The notes: a model not told the origin generated them from the letters alone. 64,000 bases of DNA from Prevotella heparinolytica (GCF_004342845.1 NZ_SLXB01000004.1:98455-162454), one strand, 5' to 3'; positions 18,121 to 28,405 are shown, numbered from the stretch's first letter. Numbers and translations are program-made.

Positions 18121-18128
18121 TATCTTTG
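18121..18128 (+). promoter_or_regulatory. -7 box before GNAT-like gene
   Basis: TATCTTTG followed by CG, 23 bases before the ATG at 18151. Same type as the box at 17057. Confidence 0.6.
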
Positions 18129-18150
18129 CGCCGCATAACAATATACAGAT

Positions 18151-19287
18151 ATGGCTATTACAATCAAAAAAGTTTCTACAAGAAGAGAGTTGGAAAAGTT
18201 CATCCGGTTCAACTACCGGTTATACAAAGAGAACCCCTATTCCGTGCCCGACCTCTTCGACGACATGCTGAACACCTTCAACAAGAAGAAAAACGCAGCT
18301 TTCGAGTTCTGCGAAGCCGATTATTTTCTGGCTCTTCGCGACGGCGAAATCGTGGGCCGCGTGGCAGCCATCATCAACCATAAAGCCAACCGGACGTGGA
18401 ACAAGAAAGACGTCCGCTTCGGATGGATAGACTTCATAGACGATGCCGAAGTGTCCGAAGCCCTGATGCGCACCGTGGAGCAATGGGGCAAGGAACGAGG
18501 CATGACGCACATACAAGGGCCGTTGGGCTTCACCGACTTCGATGCCGAGGGCATGCTCATTGAAGGCTTCGACCAGCTCAGCACCATGTCCACTACCTAC
18601 AACTATCCTTATTATAGCACGCACATAGAGCGCATGGGATTCGAGAAAGATGCCGACTGGGTGGAGTACAAAATCTACATCCCCAACGACATCCCCGACA
18701 AGCACAAACGCATCTCCGAGCTGATTCAGCGCAAATACAACCTGAACGTGGTGAAATGCACCTCGGCCCGGACGCTTGCCAAGAAATACGGACAGGCCAT
18801 CTTCGAACTGATGAACGAGGCCTACCGGCCGCTCTATGGCTATTCCGCCCTTTCGCAACGGCAGATAGACCAATACATCAGGATGTACCTGCCCATCATC
18901 GACCTGCGCATGGTGACGCTTATCACCGATGTCGACGACCGCCTGATAGCCGTAGGCCTATCCATGCCGTCGCTTTCTAAAGCGTTGCAAAAGAGCAACG
19001 GGCGCTTGCTGCCCCTCGGCTGGTACTATCTGGGCAAGACCATCTTCCTGAAACGATATCCCAAGATACTGGACCTGCTGCTTGTGGCCGTGAAGCCCGA
19101 ATATCAGAACAAAGGCGTCAATGCGCTGCTCTTCTCCGACCTCATTCCCGTCTATCGGAAACTCGGCTTCGAATATGCCGAAAGCAATCCCGAACTGGAG
19201 ATGAACGGCAAGGTGCAGGCACAGTGGGAGTACTTCAAGACGGAGCAGCATAAACGCAGACGCTGTTTCGTGAAGGAAATAAAGTAA
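18151..19287 (+). CDS. GNAT-like acyltransferase-fold protein
   Basis: 378 residues, cytosolic by composition. The N-terminal third resembles a GNAT fold with a strand-turn FLALRDGEIVGRVAAIIN and a following helix region; the C-terminal part has a second GNAT-like segment, DLLLVAVKPEYQNKGVNALL, with the Q/R-x-x-G-x acetyl-CoA loop appearing as QNKGVN. Conserved large hypothetical proteins of this type are widespread in Bacteroidetes; the substrate is not known. Its own promoter lies at 18121 and a candidate RNA gene follows it. Confidence 0.8.
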   Translation: MAITIKKVSTRRELEKFIRFNYRLYKENPYSVPDLFDDMLNTFNKKKNAAFEFCEADYFLALRDGEIVGRVAAIINHKANRTWNKKDVRFGWIDFIDDAEVSEALMRTVEQWGKERGMTHIQGPLGFTDFDAEGMLIEGFDQLSTMSTTYNYPYYSTHIERMGFEKDADWVEYKIYIPNDIPDKHKRISELIQRKYNLNVVKCTSARTLAKKYGQAIFELMNEAYRPLYGYSALSQRQIDQYIRMYLPIIDLRMVTLITDVDDRLIAVGLSMPSLSKALQKSNGRLLPLGWYYLGKTIFLKRYPKILDLLLVAVKPEYQNKGVNALLFSDLIPVYRKLGFEYAESNPELEMNGKVQAQWEYFKTEQHKRRRCFVKEIK

Positions 19288-19356
19288 GATGTAAAATCGT
19301 CCCAAAAAACGTCCGTTTCTTTGCGAAGCTCCGATTTTCTGATTATTTTTGCGCAA

Positions 19357-19475
19357 TAGCGAGCGCATGGCAACGCTGTTTTATGATGTTCCGGGCACGG
19401 ACGGCATGGGTTCGATGCATAGAATCCGTCTTAATCGGTGCAACCCGTGCCCGGAAAATCACAAAGTGTTTTTTC
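19357..19475 (+). ncRNA. Candidate structured small RNA or parE leader
   Basis: The 236-bp spacer before parE holds a -7 box TATTTTTG (19344-19351), then a hairpin AGCG...CGCT, then a perfect 12-bp stem TTCCGGGCACGG (19389-19400) and CCGTGCCCGGAA (19445-19456). That stem closes a loop containing GGGTTC-GATGCATA-GAATCC, with GAC/GTC pairing around it. A CAC-AAA-GTG stem and six T follow (to about 19475). Promoter, branched fold and T-run suggest a transcript of about 115 nt. It matches no RNA family I can name; it could also be an attenuator in the parE leader. Confidence 0.5.
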
Positions 19476-19523
19476 TGCGTTCTCCTCATAAAGTATCAAC
19501 CGGAAGCATCGTAAAATAGAATA

Positions 19524-21458
19524 ATGGAAGAAAACAACAACCTGCTCTTATCTCCGGACGGCGAAAACACCCTGCCGGACAACTCCGCCACTTCTACCGT
19601 AGAATATACCGACGACAATATCCGCCACCTCGACGACATGGAGCACATCCGTGTACGTTCGGGCATGTACATAGGCCGGCTGGGCGACGGCTCGCAAAGC
19701 GACGACGGCATCTATGTGCTGCTGAAGGAAGTGATGGACAACAGCATCGACGAATTCAAGATGGGAGCGGGGCGGAAAATTGAAGTTGCCATCGAAGACA
19801 ACCTGCGCGTCAGCGTGCGCGACTACGGACGGGGCATCCCGCAAGGCAAGCTGATAGAAGCCGTCAGCAAACTGAACACCGGCGGCAAGTACGACTCGAA
19901 AGCCTTCAAAAAGAGCGTGGGGCTGAACGGTGTGGGCATCAAAGCCGTCAATGCGCTGAGCGCCCGCTTCGAGGTGCGCAGCTATCGCGACGGCAAAGTG
20001 CGCTCCGCTACCTTCGAGCGGGGCATGCTGCAAGCCGACACCACCGAAGACACCACCGAAGAGAACGGAACCTACATCTTCTTCGAACCGGACGGCGGAC
20101 TGTTCCTGAACTATTCTTTCCAGAACCAGTTTGTCGAAGGGTTGCTGCGCAACTACACTTATCTCAATACCGGTCTTACCTTTATATATAACGGTCAGCG
20201 CATCGTCTCCCGTCATGGGTTGGAAGACCTGCTGAAGGACAACATGACCAGCGAAGGCCTCTACGACATCGTCCACCTGAAAGGCGAGGACATCGAAATA
20301 GCCTTTACGCACACCAATCAGTACGGCGAGGAGTATTACTCTTTCGTCAACGGGCAGCACACCACTCAGGGCGGAACACACCAGACGGCACTGAAGGAAC
20401 ACATCGCCCGAACCATCAAGGAGTTCTTCAATAAGAATCAGGAGTATGCCGATATCCGCAACGGACTGGTGGCGGCCATCGCCATTGACGTGGAGGAGCC
20501 GATGTTCGAGAGCCAGACCAAGACGAAGCTGGGCAGCAACAACATGTGGCCCGCCGTGCTCCAGGAACAGAAAGCCGCAGGACCCACGGTGAACAAATAT
20601 GTGGGCGACTTCATCAAGACCGAGGTGGATAACTACCTGCACAAGCATCCGTTGGTCAGCGAGGTGATACTGCAAAAGATACAAGACTCCGAGAAAGAGC
20701 GCAAAGCCATTGCCGGAGTCACCAAACTGGCACGCGAACGTGCCAAGAAAGCCAACCTGCACAACCGCAAGCTGCGCGACTGCCGCTACCACCTGAGCGA
20801 CGGGAAAGGAAAAGCGCAGGAAGAAGAGTCGTGCATATTCATCACCGAGGGCGACTCTGCCAGCGGCTCCATCACCAAAAGCCGAGATGTGAACACACAG
20901 GCCGTATTCAGTCTGCGGGGCAAGCCCCTCAACTCTTACGGACTGACCAAGAAAGTGGTGTACGAAAACGAAGAGTTCAACCTGCTGCAAGCCGCCCTGA
21001 ACATAGAAGAGGGCATAGAGGGGCTGCGCTATAACAAAGTGATCGTAGCCACCGATGCCGATGTGGACGGCATGCACATCCGCCTGCTCATCATCACGTT
21101 CTTCCTGCAATTCTTCCCCGACCTGATAAAGAAAGGGCATGTATATATCTTGCAAACTCCCTTGTTCCGTGTGCGTAATAAGAAGAAGACCAACTACTGC
21201 TACACGGAAGAGGAGCGCGTAAAAGCCATCGAGGAGTTAGGCCCCAACCCCGAAATCACGCGGTTCAAGGGATTGGGCGAAATATCGCCCGATGAGTTCA
21301 AGTATTTCATTGGTAAGGATATGCGCTTGGAGCAGGTGTCCCTGCGCAAGACAGACCTCGTGAAGGAGTTGCTGGAGTTCTACATGGGAAAGAACACCAT
21401 GGAGCGGCAAACCTTTATCATCAACAATCTGGTTATAGAAGAAGATTTAGCGTCATGA
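19524..21458 (+). CDS. parE: DNA topoisomerase IV subunit B
   Basis: ATPase subunit of a type IIA topoisomerase that unlinks daughter chromosomes, working with ParC (not in the window). 644 residues: GHKL ATPase with [17 protein letters not shown] and [14 protein letters not shown]; transducer domain; Toprim domain with [21 protein letters not shown] and the metal-binding [13 protein letters not shown]-terminal GyrB-type tail ending in [10 protein letters not shown]. The absence of the long GyrB-type insert and the length (gyrB products here are usually near 650 too) make ParE likely but not certain. The stop overlaps coaD start (ATGA), indicating coupled translation. Confidence 0.92.
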   Translation: MEENNNLLLSPDGENTLPDNSATSTVEYTDDNIRHLDDMEHIRVRSGMYIGRLGDGSQSDDGIYVLLKEVMDNSIDEFKMGAGRKIEVAIEDNLRVSVRDYGRGIPQGKLIEAVSKLNTGGKYDSKAFKKSVGLNGVGIKAVNALSARFEVRSYRDGKVRSATFERGMLQADTTEDTTEENGTYIFFEPDGGLFLNYSFQNQFVEGLLRNYTYLNTGLTFIYNGQRIVSRHGLEDLLKDNMTSEGLYDIVHLKGEDIEIAFTHTNQYGEEYYSFVNGQHTTQGGTHQTALKEHIARTIKEFFNKNQEYADIRNGLVAAIAIDVEEPMFESQTKTKLGSNNMWPAVLQEQKAAGPTVNKYVGDFIKTEVDNYLHKHPLVSEVILQKIQDSEKERKAIAGVTKLARERAKKANLHNRKLRDCRYHLSDGKGKAQEEESCIFITEGDSASGSITKSRDVNTQAVFSLRGKPLNSYGLTKKVVYENEEFNLLQAALNIEEGIEGLRYNKVIVATDADVDGMHIRLLIITFFLQFFPDLIKKGHVYILQTPLFRVRNKKKTNYCYTEEERVKAIEELGPNPEITRFKGLGEISPDEFKYFIGKDMRLEQVSLRKTDLVKELLEFYMGKNTMERQTFIINNLVIEEDLAS

Positions 21459-21925
21459 GAAGAGCCATCTTTCCGGGAACATTCGACCCCTTTACCATCG
21501 GGCATGCTTCGGTGGTGAACCGCGCGTTGACATTCATAGACGAGATTGTCATCGGCATCGGCATCAACGAAAACAAGAACACGTATTTCCCCCTTGACAA
21601 GCGCGAACAGATGATACGCGACTACTATCGGAATGAGCCTCGCGTCATGGTACAGGCTTACGACAGCCTGACCATCGACTTTGCCAAACAGGTGGACGCT
21701 AACTTGATAATACGCGGTATCCGCACCGTGAAGGACTTTGAATACGAAGAAACCATTGCCGACATCAACCGCAAACTGACGGGAATCGAGACAATCCTGC
21801 TCTTCACCGAGCCGGAACTGACGTGTGTCAGCTCTACCATCGTTCGCGAATTGCTGCAATTCGGCAAAGATATCAGCATGTTCCTGCCGGAAGGAATGGA
21901 AATTCCGCCGGCTGACCGGAAATAG
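21455..21925 (+). CDS. coaD: Phosphopantetheine adenylyltransferase
   Basis: Fourth step of coenzyme A synthesis: 4'-phosphopantetheine plus ATP to dephospho-CoA. 156 residues, standard for bacterial CoaD. Nucleotidyltransferase motif [16 protein letters not shown] (the T/HxGH site as TIGH) and the ISSTxVR-like [11 protein letters not shown] are both present; [12 protein letters not shown] is the usual central motif. Its ATG lies within the parE stop (ATGA), and the protease gene starts 10 bases after it, so parE-coaD-ctp forms one unit. Confidence 0.97.
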   Translation: MRRAIFPGTFDPFTIGHASVVNRALTFIDEIVIGIGINENKNTYFPLDKREQMIRDYYRNEPRVMVQAYDSLTIDFAKQVDANLIIRGIRTVKDFEYEETIADINRKLTGIETILLFTEPELTCVSSTIVRELLQFGKDISMFLPEGMEIPPADRK

Positions 21926-21935
21926 AAGAAACGAT

Positions 21936-23555
21936 ATGAAGAAAATACTGTTTATCATAGCATGCCTGTGCCTTGCGACGGTGCAGGCGCAGAATTCGAA
22001 CAACGAAGCCTTGCGCAAATTGCAAATGGCCGAGTTTGCCATTACCAACCTTTATGTAGACAAGGTGGATGAAAACAAGCTGGTAGAAGAGGCCATCATC
22101 AGGATACTGGCGCAACTTGACCCGCATTCCACCTACAACAATGCCGAAGAGGTGAAGAAAATGAACGAGCCTTTGCAAGGAAATTTCGAGGGCATCGGCG
22201 TGCAGTTTCAGATGATAGAAGACACGCTGCTCGTCATACAACCCGTGAGCAACGGCCCTTCGGAGAAGGTGGGCATTCTTGCCGGCGACCGTATTGTGGC
22301 TGTCAACGACAGTGCCATCGCAGGGGTAAAGATGAGCACGGAAGACATCATGGCCCGTTTGCGCGGCCCGAAGGATTCGGAAGTGAAGCTGACTGTCGTG
22401 CGCCGTGGCGTGGACGACTCCTTGTTTTTTACGGTGAAGCGCGACAAAATACCCATTCTCAGTCTGGACGCCTCGTACATGATACAGCCGCAGACCGGCT
22501 ACATACGCGTCAATCGTTTCGGGGCGACCACCGCCGAGGAGTTTGTAAAAGCATTGAAAGCCTTGCAGAAGAAAGGTATGAAAGATTTGATTCTCGACCT
22601 GCAAGGAAACGGGGGAGGCTATTTGAATGCCGCTATCGACCTTGCCAATGAATTCCTGCAACAAAAAGAGTTGATAGTCTATACCGAAGGAAGAGCTGCG
22701 CGCCGCAGCGATTTCTTTGCCAAAGGAACGGGCAATTTCAAGCAGGGACGTCTTGTCGTGTTGGTTGACGAGTATTCTGCTTCGGCCAGTGAAATCGTGA
22801 CCGGTGCCGTGCAAGACTGGGACAGAGGAGTGGTGGTAGGTCGCCGCACCTTCGGCAAAGGGCTGGTACAACGGCCTCTCGACCTGCCCGACGGTTCGAT
22901 GATACGTCTCACCGTGGCCCGCTATTACACCCCTTCGGGCCGCTGTATTCAGAAGCCCTATGACAACACTGCCAACCTTGACGGTCGGACGGGCGGAGAA
23001 GGCAGTCAGGAAAAATACAATCAGGAACTGACAGACCGTTTCAATCATGGGGAAATGATTCATGCAGACAGCATACATTTTGCGGACTCGCTGAAAGTCC
23101 GGACAAAGCGCATGGAGCGTATTGTCTACGGGGGCGGAGGCATCATGCCGGATTTCTTTGTTCCGATTGACACCACCCGATATACGGATTATCACCGCAA
23201 TCTCGTGGCCAAAGGTGTGGTCATCAAAGGAGTTGCAAAATATATCGAGAAGTGCAGGAAAGAGTTGCAGAACCTCTATAAGAAGTTTGAGGCATTCAAT
23301 GAAAAGTTCGAGATAGACGACGAAATGCTTGCAGGGCTGCGCACGTTGGCCGACAACGAGAAAATCGCTTTCAACGAAGAACAGTACAGCCGCTCGTTAC
23401 CGCTGATCAAGACCCAACTCAAAGCCCTGATTGCCCGTGACCTATGGGATATGAACGAGTATTTCCAAGTGATGAATGCTACCAATAGCAGCGTGGATCA
23501 AGCTCTGAAGATATTGAATGAGGGGAAGTATGAGGAGACGATAAAAGCTGAATAA
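21936..23555 (+). CDS. C-terminal processing peptidase (S41 family)
   Basis: Periplasmic serine protease of the CtpA/Prc type. 539 residues from ATG 21936: signal peptide MKKILFIIACLCLATVQAQ, PDZ domain (about 75-165, with the usual GPSEKVGILAGDRIVAVN), then the S41 domain with DLQGNGGGYLNAAIDLANEF and the catalytic dyad, Ser 283 in SASASE and Lys 308 in FGKG (25 residues apart, as in Prc). A C-terminal helical region of about 150 residues follows. Third gene of the parE-coaD unit. Substrates are not readable from sequence. Confidence 0.95.
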   Translation: MKKILFIIACLCLATVQAQNSNNEALRKLQMAEFAITNLYVDKVDENKLVEEAIIRILAQLDPHSTYNNAEEVKKMNEPLQGNFEGIGVQFQMIEDTLLVIQPVSNGPSEKVGILAGDRIVAVNDSAIAGVKMSTEDIMARLRGPKDSEVKLTVVRRGVDDSLFFTVKRDKIPILSLDASYMIQPQTGYIRVNRFGATTAEEFVKALKALQKKGMKDLILDLQGNGGGYLNAAIDLANEFLQQKELIVYTEGRAARRSDFFAKGTGNFKQGRLVVLVDEYSASASEIVTGAVQDWDRGVVVGRRTFGKGLVQRPLDLPDGSMIRLTVARYYTPSGRCIQKPYDNTANLDGRTGGEGSQEKYNQELTDRFNHGEMIHADSIHFADSLKVRTKRMERIVYGGGGIMPDFFVPIDTTRYTDYHRNLVAKGVVIKGVAKYIEKCRKELQNLYKKFEAFNEKFEIDDEMLAGLRTLADNEKIAFNEEQYSRSLPLIKTQLKALIARDLWDMNEYFQVMNATNSSVDQALKILNEGKYEETIKAE

Positions 23556-23563
23556 ACAGAATT

Positions 23564-24166
23564 TCAGTTTCCGAACAACCAGCGGTTCAGCCAACGGTTA
23601 ATGTAGGCGTTGGCCACGGCACACCCTGCACCCACTACCGCGCCTGCCAGTACATCCGACGGGTAGTGTACCCCTTCGTTCATGCGCGAGATGCTGACAG
23701 AGCAGGCCCATAAAGCCGAGGGGGCTATCACATACCATTTGGGATACTTCAGAGAGAGTGAGGTGGCAAGGGCAAAGGCCGTTGCCGTATGTCCGGATGG
23801 AAAAGACGGGCTGTTTTCATGACTGTAGGCATGCACCCTATCGGGATATTTGTCGTAAGGACGCTCACGGCCTACCAGATATTTCATGCCATAGGTCACG
23901 GCGAACGCTCCGGCCACACTGGTACCTATGTAGGCCGCATCTTTTAACAACTCTTTATCGTGCCTGATCCAAGCCACGGCAGCCATGGCTACGGGGACAC
24001 CGACAGCGATGTACGGTTCCGTTACCGAAACAATCTTGTTGTAGTTGCGTATGAACTGCCCATTCCAGCTGTTCACTTTGTGCAAAATATCAATATCACA
24101 GTTTTGAGCCGGGAGGTTGAACGCGATAAGTAGGGCGAAATATGCACAAAAAACATTTCTTTTCAT
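23564..24166 (-). CDS. PAP2-family phosphatase, membrane-associated
   Basis: 200 residues with a signal-like N-terminus (CAYFALLIAFNLPAQ), a further hydrophobic stretch (IAVGVPVAMAAVAW) and the three acid-phosphatase motifs: KYLVGRERP, PSFPSGHTA and SISRMNEGVHYPSDVLAG. This family removes phosphate from lipid phosphates such as undecaprenyl pyrophosphate or lipid A, acting on the periplasmic face. Bacteroides lipid A is known to be dephosphorylated by a PAP2 enzyme (LpxF), so that role is possible but not shown. Start chosen at ATG 24166; it is convergent with ctp (8 bases between stops) and divergent from the AraC gene. Confidence 0.92.
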   Translation of the reverse strand: MKRNVFCAYFALLIAFNLPAQNCDIDILHKVNSWNGQFIRNYNKIVSVTEPYIAVGVPVAMAAVAWIRHDKELLKDAAYIGTSVAGAFAVTYGMKYLVGRERPYDKYPDRVHAYSHENSPSFPSGHTATAFALATSLSLKYPKWYVIAPSALWACSVSISRMNEGVHYPSDVLAGAVVGAGCAVANAYINRWLNRWLFGN

Positions 24167-24188
24167 CAATTAACTTATTGGTTTGGTG

Positions 24189-24196
24189 CAAAGATA
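24189..24196 (-). promoter_or_regulatory. -7 box of PAP2 gene
   Basis: Minus-strand TATCTTTG, 22 bases before the ATG at 24166, in a 104-bp divergent spacer shared with the AraC gene. Confidence 0.6.
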
Positions 24197-24229
24197 GAAT
24201 AAACTGATAGAGTTTTCATAAAAAAGCTC

Positions 24230-24237
24230 TATCTTTG
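24230..24237 (+). promoter_or_regulatory. -7 box of AraC gene
   Basis: Plus-strand TATCTTTG, 33 bases before ATG 24271. With the minus-strand box at 24189 it forms a divergent promoter pair 33 bp apart, so the AraC protein could affect both. Confidence 0.6.
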
Positions 24238-24270
24238 TCAATTAGTTTATTATAATTCGCTAATTATTTC

Positions 24271-25173
24271 ATGGGATTGGAAACTTATTGCAAGCGACAG
24301 ATTAACTGTAATGAATGTCCCCAAAAATCGGAAGGAGTATTGGTTTATCACCATTATTCCAAGGGGCAACATTTCTCTGCCGAAAAGTTTACCCAGAACT
24401 GCATGCTCTTTATGTTGCAGGGCGAATTGCTTGTAAACAGTGAAGAATATCCCGGAACCACCCTCCAAAGCCGCCAAATCATTTTGCAAGCCATCGGCTC
24501 CAAAGTGGAGTTGCTGGCTTTGACAGAAGTAGAATATATCGTGTATTGGTTCACCGAGCTTCCGGTGCTATGCGAAGAGCGTTACAAAGAGATATTGGAA
24601 CGTTCGCAAACTCCGCTGACCTATACCCCGCTGACAGCAATCGCCGCACTGCAAAATCAACTGGACTTCCTGGTGGCCTATCTCAAGGATCAACCTTATG
24701 CCTGCGGCAGGTATCTGGAAATAAAATGTAAGGAACTGGTGTACATCCTGACATGCTATTATCCGTTGCCTCAAATCAGTTCTTTCTTCTACCCCATCAG
24801 TACGTACACGGAAAGCTTCCAGTATTTTGTGATGCAGAATTACGACAAGGTGAAGAATGTGGAAGAGTTCGCACATTTGGGAGGATATACCACCACTACT
24901 TTCCGCCGTCTCTTTAAAAACATGTATGGAGTGCCGGTGTACGAATGGATTCTGGACAAGAAACGGGAAGGCATCTTGAATGATTTGCAATATACCAAGC
25001 AACGTATCTCGGTCATCAGTTCCCGATACGGCTTCGATTCTCTATCTCATTTTGCGCATTTTTGTAAAGATTCTTTTGGTGATACTCCTCGTAACCTTAG
25101 GAAGCGGTTGGTAAGCGGAGAGAAAATTACAATCGTTTATAAAAGACAAGATAAAGATTCGGACGACGAGTAA
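24271..25173 (+). CDS. AraC-family transcriptional regulator
   Basis: 300 residues. The N-terminal sensing region begins CKRQINCNECPQ, a Cys-rich start (Cys at about 7, 13, 16), followed by a beta-rich domain (to about 160). The C-terminal AraC DNA-binding domain has VEEFAHLGGYTTTTFRRLFK and RISVISSRYGFDSLSHFAHF, ending DTPRNLRKRL. The stop codon is followed after only three bases by a MITE-like element (25177). The ligand is unknown; the Cys cluster may be a metal or redox sensor, which is speculation. Confidence 0.92.
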   Translation: MGLETYCKRQINCNECPQKSEGVLVYHHYSKGQHFSAEKFTQNCMLFMLQGELLVNSEEYPGTTLQSRQIILQAIGSKVELLALTEVEYIVYWFTELPVLCEERYKEILERSQTPLTYTPLTAIAALQNQLDFLVAYLKDQPYACGRYLEIKCKELVYILTCYYPLPQISSFFYPISTYTESFQYFVMQNYDKVKNVEEFAHLGGYTTTTFRRLFKNMYGVPVYEWILDKKREGILNDLQYTKQRISVISSRYGFDSLSHFAHFCKDSFGDTPRNLRKRLVSGEKITIVYKRQDKDSDDE

Positions 25174-25176
25174 TTT

Positions 25177-25523
25177 ACCTGAATTCGGGATAAGAAGCAG
25201 GTCGATAACCCACCCGGCGACCTGTATTTCAAAGTAAATGTTTATTGATTATCAGTTGCTTACTCCTGACTTGTCAGACGCTTGCATCTGACGGCTCAAA
25301 CACTTGTGTCTGTCACGTCAGGCACAAGTGTCTGTCGGCTTGAACACTTGCCTCTGTCACGACAAAGGCTTGCAGCTGTCAAACAGAGGGAGGGCGGTCG
25401 GCGTAAAAGGCTCTCTTCTCTTCCGGTTGATCTCCGTAAACCGGTACATCTGGGAAATATCCGTCCGATAGGATGCTGCCCCTCATCTTTAGCAAAAGGA
25501 ACTACCTATCCCTAACTCAGGTA
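25177..25523 (-). mobile_element. MITE-like element, full copy B
   Basis: 347 bp with imperfect terminal inverted repeats: ACCTGAATTCGGGATAAG at the left and, on the complement of the right, ACCTGAGTTAGGGATAGG. It is flanked on both sides by the same 8 bp AGTAATTT, which reads as a target-site duplication. The left AGTAATTT includes the stop codon of the AraC gene. The interior carries six 22-bp units in reverse orientation relative to copies A and C, and a conserved stretch (GATGAGGGGCAGC on the complement) shared with copy C. No coding capacity. Confidence 0.7.
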
Positions 25524-25592
25524 GTAATTTGGAGGCTTGTTTCACGGGTCTTCCATGTCCTTTCCTCTATTATGGAATAATTTCTTTAATTC

Positions 25593-25624
25593 CTTGCTTA
25601 ATCAAGGTTTTTCCTCTATTTTTG
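25593..25624 (+). promoter_or_regulatory. Promoter of fumarate reductase operon
   Basis: -33-like CTTG (25593-25596), 20 bases, then -7 TATTTTTG (25617-25624). This is the best full match to the Bacteroides promoter layout in the window. The ATG of the first gene is 70 bases downstream. Confidence 0.6.
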
Positions 25625-25694
25625 CGAGAAAATAGTGAAAGTGTCTTCAATAAATAATATTTCTAACTATTAAATAACTTAAATTCAATCATTT

Positions 25695-26393
25695 ATGTGG
25701 TTAAGTAATTCATCTGTAGGAAGGAAAGTGGTGATGAGCGTTACCGGCATCGCCCTTGTCCTGTTTCTAACGTTTCACATGGCGATGAACCTTGTTGCAT
25801 TGGTTTCGGCCGATGGATACAACATGGTTTGTGAGTTCCTGGGAGCAAACTGGTACGCGCTGGCAGCCACAGCAGGTTTGGCCGCCTTGTTCATCATCCA
25901 CATCATCTATGCATTCTGGCTGACTATGCAGAACCGCAAAGCCCGCGGTAACGAACGCTACGCAGTGGTGGATAAACCGAAAAACGTGGAATGGGCTTCG
26001 CAGAACATGCTCGTATTGGGTATCATCGTTATTGTCGGTCTGGCTTTGCACATGGTGAACTTCTGGTCTAAGATGCAGTTGCCCGAGCTGATGCACAACA
26101 TGGGCATGCACGCTGACACAATGACGCTGGCGTATGCTGCCAATGGCATTTATCACATTCAGAACACATTCAGCAATCCGGTATTCGTAGTGCTTTATCT
26201 CATCTGGTTGGCGGCATTGTGGTTCCACCTGACACACGGGTTCTGGAGTTCCATGCAGTCGTTGGGCTGGAACAACAAAGTATGGATCGAGCGTTGGAAA
26301 TGTATCTCCAACATATACTCTACCATCATTGTTGCAGGCTTCGCTCTGGTAGTTGTCGTATTCTTTGTAAAATCTCTGTGCGGCACTTGCTAA
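25695..26393 (+). CDS. sdhC: Succinate dehydrogenase/fumarate reductase cytochrome b subunit
   Basis: Membrane anchor of the respiratory complex that reduces fumarate with quinol in Bacteroides. 232 residues with five hydrophobic helices, the arrangement of the B-type (single large anchor, di-heme) subunit. Candidate heme-ligand His residues lie in LFLTFHMAMN, LFIIHIIYAFW, GLALHMVNFW and LWFHLTHGFW. First gene of the operon; the flavoprotein follows after 35 bases. Could equally be called frdC, because sequence alone does not fix the direction of the reaction. Confidence 0.95.
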   Translation: MWLSNSSVGRKVVMSVTGIALVLFLTFHMAMNLVALVSADGYNMVCEFLGANWYALAATAGLAALFIIHIIYAFWLTMQNRKARGNERYAVVDKPKNVEWASQNMLVLGIIVIVGLALHMVNFWSKMQLPELMHNMGMHADTMTLAYAANGIYHIQNTFSNPVFVVLYLIWLAALWFHLTHGFWSSMQSLGWNNKVWIERWKCISNIYSTIIVAGFALVVVVFFVKSLCGTC

Positions 26394-26428
26394 AATTAAA
26401 TTGTAAATGACTAAATTGAAATTGCATT

Positions 26429-28375
26429 ATGACTAAGATCGATTCTAAAATACCCGAAGGGCCGGTAGCTGAGAAATGGACCAACTATAAAGCTCACCAA
26501 AAACTTGTAAACCCTGCCAACAAACGTCGTTTGGACATCATCGTAGTAGGAACCGGACTTGCCGGTGCATCTGCTGCCGCTTCGCTTGGCGAAATGGGTT
26601 TCAGAGTATTCAACTTCTGCATTCAGGACTCTCCACGGCGTGCGCACTCCATCGCTGCACAAGGTGGTATCAACGCTGCAAAGAATTATCAAAATGACGG
26701 TGACTCCGTTTACCGTCTGTTCTACGATACAGTAAAGGGTGGCGACTACCGTGCCCGCGAAGCCAACGTTTACCGCTTGGCCGAAGTTTCTAACAGTATC
26801 ATCGACCAGTGCGTGGCACAAGGTGTGCCTTTCGCTCGCGAATACGGAGGCTTGCTGGACAACCGCTCTTTCGGTGGCGCGCAGGTTTCGCGTACATTCT
26901 ACGCCAAAGGTCAGACCGGACAGCAGTTGCTGCTGGGTGCATATTCGGCACTGAGCCGTCAGGTGAATGTAGGTACTGTGAAGCTTTACACTCGCTATGA
27001 AATGGAAGATGTTGTCCTTGTGGACGGACGTGCACGTGGTATCATCGCCAAGAACCTCGTGACCGGTAAGCTGGAACGCTTTGCCGCCCATGCTGTGGTT
27101 ATCGCCACCGGCGGATATGGCAACGCTTACTTCCTCTCTACCAACGCTATGACTTGTAACTGTACGGCAGCTGTGGCTTGCTACCGCAAGGGAGCTTGGT
27201 TTGCCAACCCGGCATATGTGCAGATTCACCCCACTTGTATCCCCGTTCACGGTGACAAGCAGTCTAAATTGACGTTGATGTCAGAGTCTTTGCGTAACGA
27301 CGGGCGCATCTGGGTGCCGAAAAAGATAGAAGACGCCAAGAAACTACAGGAAGGCACGCTGCAAGGAAAAGATATCCCCGAAGAAGATCGCGATTACTAT
27401 CTGGAACGTCGCTATCCGGCATTCGGTAACCTCGTGCCGCGTGACGTGGCCAGCCGTGCAGCCAAAGAACGCTGCGACAAAGGCTTCGGCGTGAACAACA
27501 CAGGTTTGGCCGTATTCCTCGACTTCAGCGACGCCATCAACCGCTTGGGCAAGGATGTCGTGGCCCAGCGCTACGGTAACCTTTTCGACATGTACGAAGA
27601 AATCACCGACGTCAGCCCATACGAGAACCCGATGATGATTTATCCGGCCATCCACTACACAATGGGCGGTATCTGGGTAGACTACGAACTGATGACTTCC
27701 ATCAAGGGGCTGTTCGCCATCGGTGAATGTAACTTCTCCGATCACGGTGCCAACCGCCTCGGTGCTTCCGCATTGATGCAAGGCTTGGCCGACGGTTACT
27801 TCGTATTGCCTTATACCATCCAAAACTATCTGGCCGACCAGATTACCGTTCCCCGTTTCTCTACCGACTTGCCCGAATTTGTAGCCGCAGAGAAAGCCGT
27901 TCAGGAAAAAATCGACTGGATGATGAACATCAAGGGAAAGAAATCGGTGGATTCCATCCACAAGGAACTGGGCCACGTAATGTGGGAATACGTAGGTATG
28001 GGACGTACGGCTGAAGGTCTGAAAGAAGGTCTGGCCAAGATGAAAGAAATCCGCAAGGAATTTGAGACTAACCTCTTCATTCCGGGCAGTAAGGAAGGTA
28101 TGAACGTGGAACTTGATAAAGCCATTCGTCTGTACGACTTCATCATCATGGGTGAGTTGGTGGCTTATGACGCCTTGAACCGTGACGAAAGTTGCGGTGG
28201 ACACTTCCGCGAAGAGTATCAGACGGAGGAAGGTGAAGCCAAACGTGACGATGAAAACTTCTTCTACGTAGCTTGCTGGGAGTATCAGGGTTCGGACGAA
28301 AAAGCTCCGGTATTGCTGAAAGAACCGCTGGTTTACGAAGCTATCAAAGTGCAGACTCGCAACTACAAGAGCTAA
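26429..28375 (+). CDS. sdhA: Succinate dehydrogenase/fumarate reductase flavoprotein subunit
   Basis: Catalytic subunit interconverting fumarate and succinate. 648 residues: FAD-binding [17 protein letters not shown], the flavin-linked His region [18 protein letters not shown], a capping domain with [20 protein letters not shown], second FAD region [21 protein letters not shown] and a helical C-terminal domain. The sequence is longer than the enteric FrdA (about 600), as in the Wolinella-type fumarate reductases. 30 bases separate it from the iron-sulfur gene. Strong codon choice and the operon promoter suggest high expression. Confidence 0.97.
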   Translation: MTKIDSKIPEGPVAEKWTNYKAHQKLVNPANKRRLDIIVVGTGLAGASAAASLGEMGFRVFNFCIQDSPRRAHSIAAQGGINAAKNYQNDGDSVYRLFYDTVKGGDYRAREANVYRLAEVSNSIIDQCVAQGVPFAREYGGLLDNRSFGGAQVSRTFYAKGQTGQQLLLGAYSALSRQVNVGTVKLYTRYEMEDVVLVDGRARGIIAKNLVTGKLERFAAHAVVIATGGYGNAYFLSTNAMTCNCTAAVACYRKGAWFANPAYVQIHPTCIPVHGDKQSKLTLMSESLRNDGRIWVPKKIEDAKKLQEGTLQGKDIPEEDRDYYLERRYPAFGNLVPRDVASRAAKERCDKGFGVNNTGLAVFLDFSDAINRLGKDVVAQRYGNLFDMYEEITDVSPYENPMMIYPAIHYTMGGIWVDYELMTSIKGLFAIGECNFSDHGANRLGASALMQGLADGYFVLPYTIQNYLADQITVPRFSTDLPEFVAAEKAVQEKIDWMMNIKGKKSVDSIHKELGHVMWEYVGMGRTAEGLKEGLAKMKEIRKEFETNLFIPGSKEGMNVELDKAIRLYDFIIMGELVAYDALNRDESCGGHFREEYQTEEGEAKRDDENFFYVACWEYQGSDEKAPVLLKEPLVYEAIKVQTRNYKS

Positions 28376-28405
28376 CAGATGTTCAACCTTTAAAGACTAA
28401 AAGAA

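Noticed and set aside
19389..19456. tRNA or tmRNA gene
   Set aside because: GGGTTCGA resembles a T-loop, but there is no acceptor/anticodon arrangement and no CCA-ready 3' end; a generic stem-loop RNA is a better reading.
21825..21935. Longer start of the S41 peptidase within coaD
   Set aside because: It overlaps coaD in another frame and hides the signal peptide; ATG 21936 gives a clean signal sequence.
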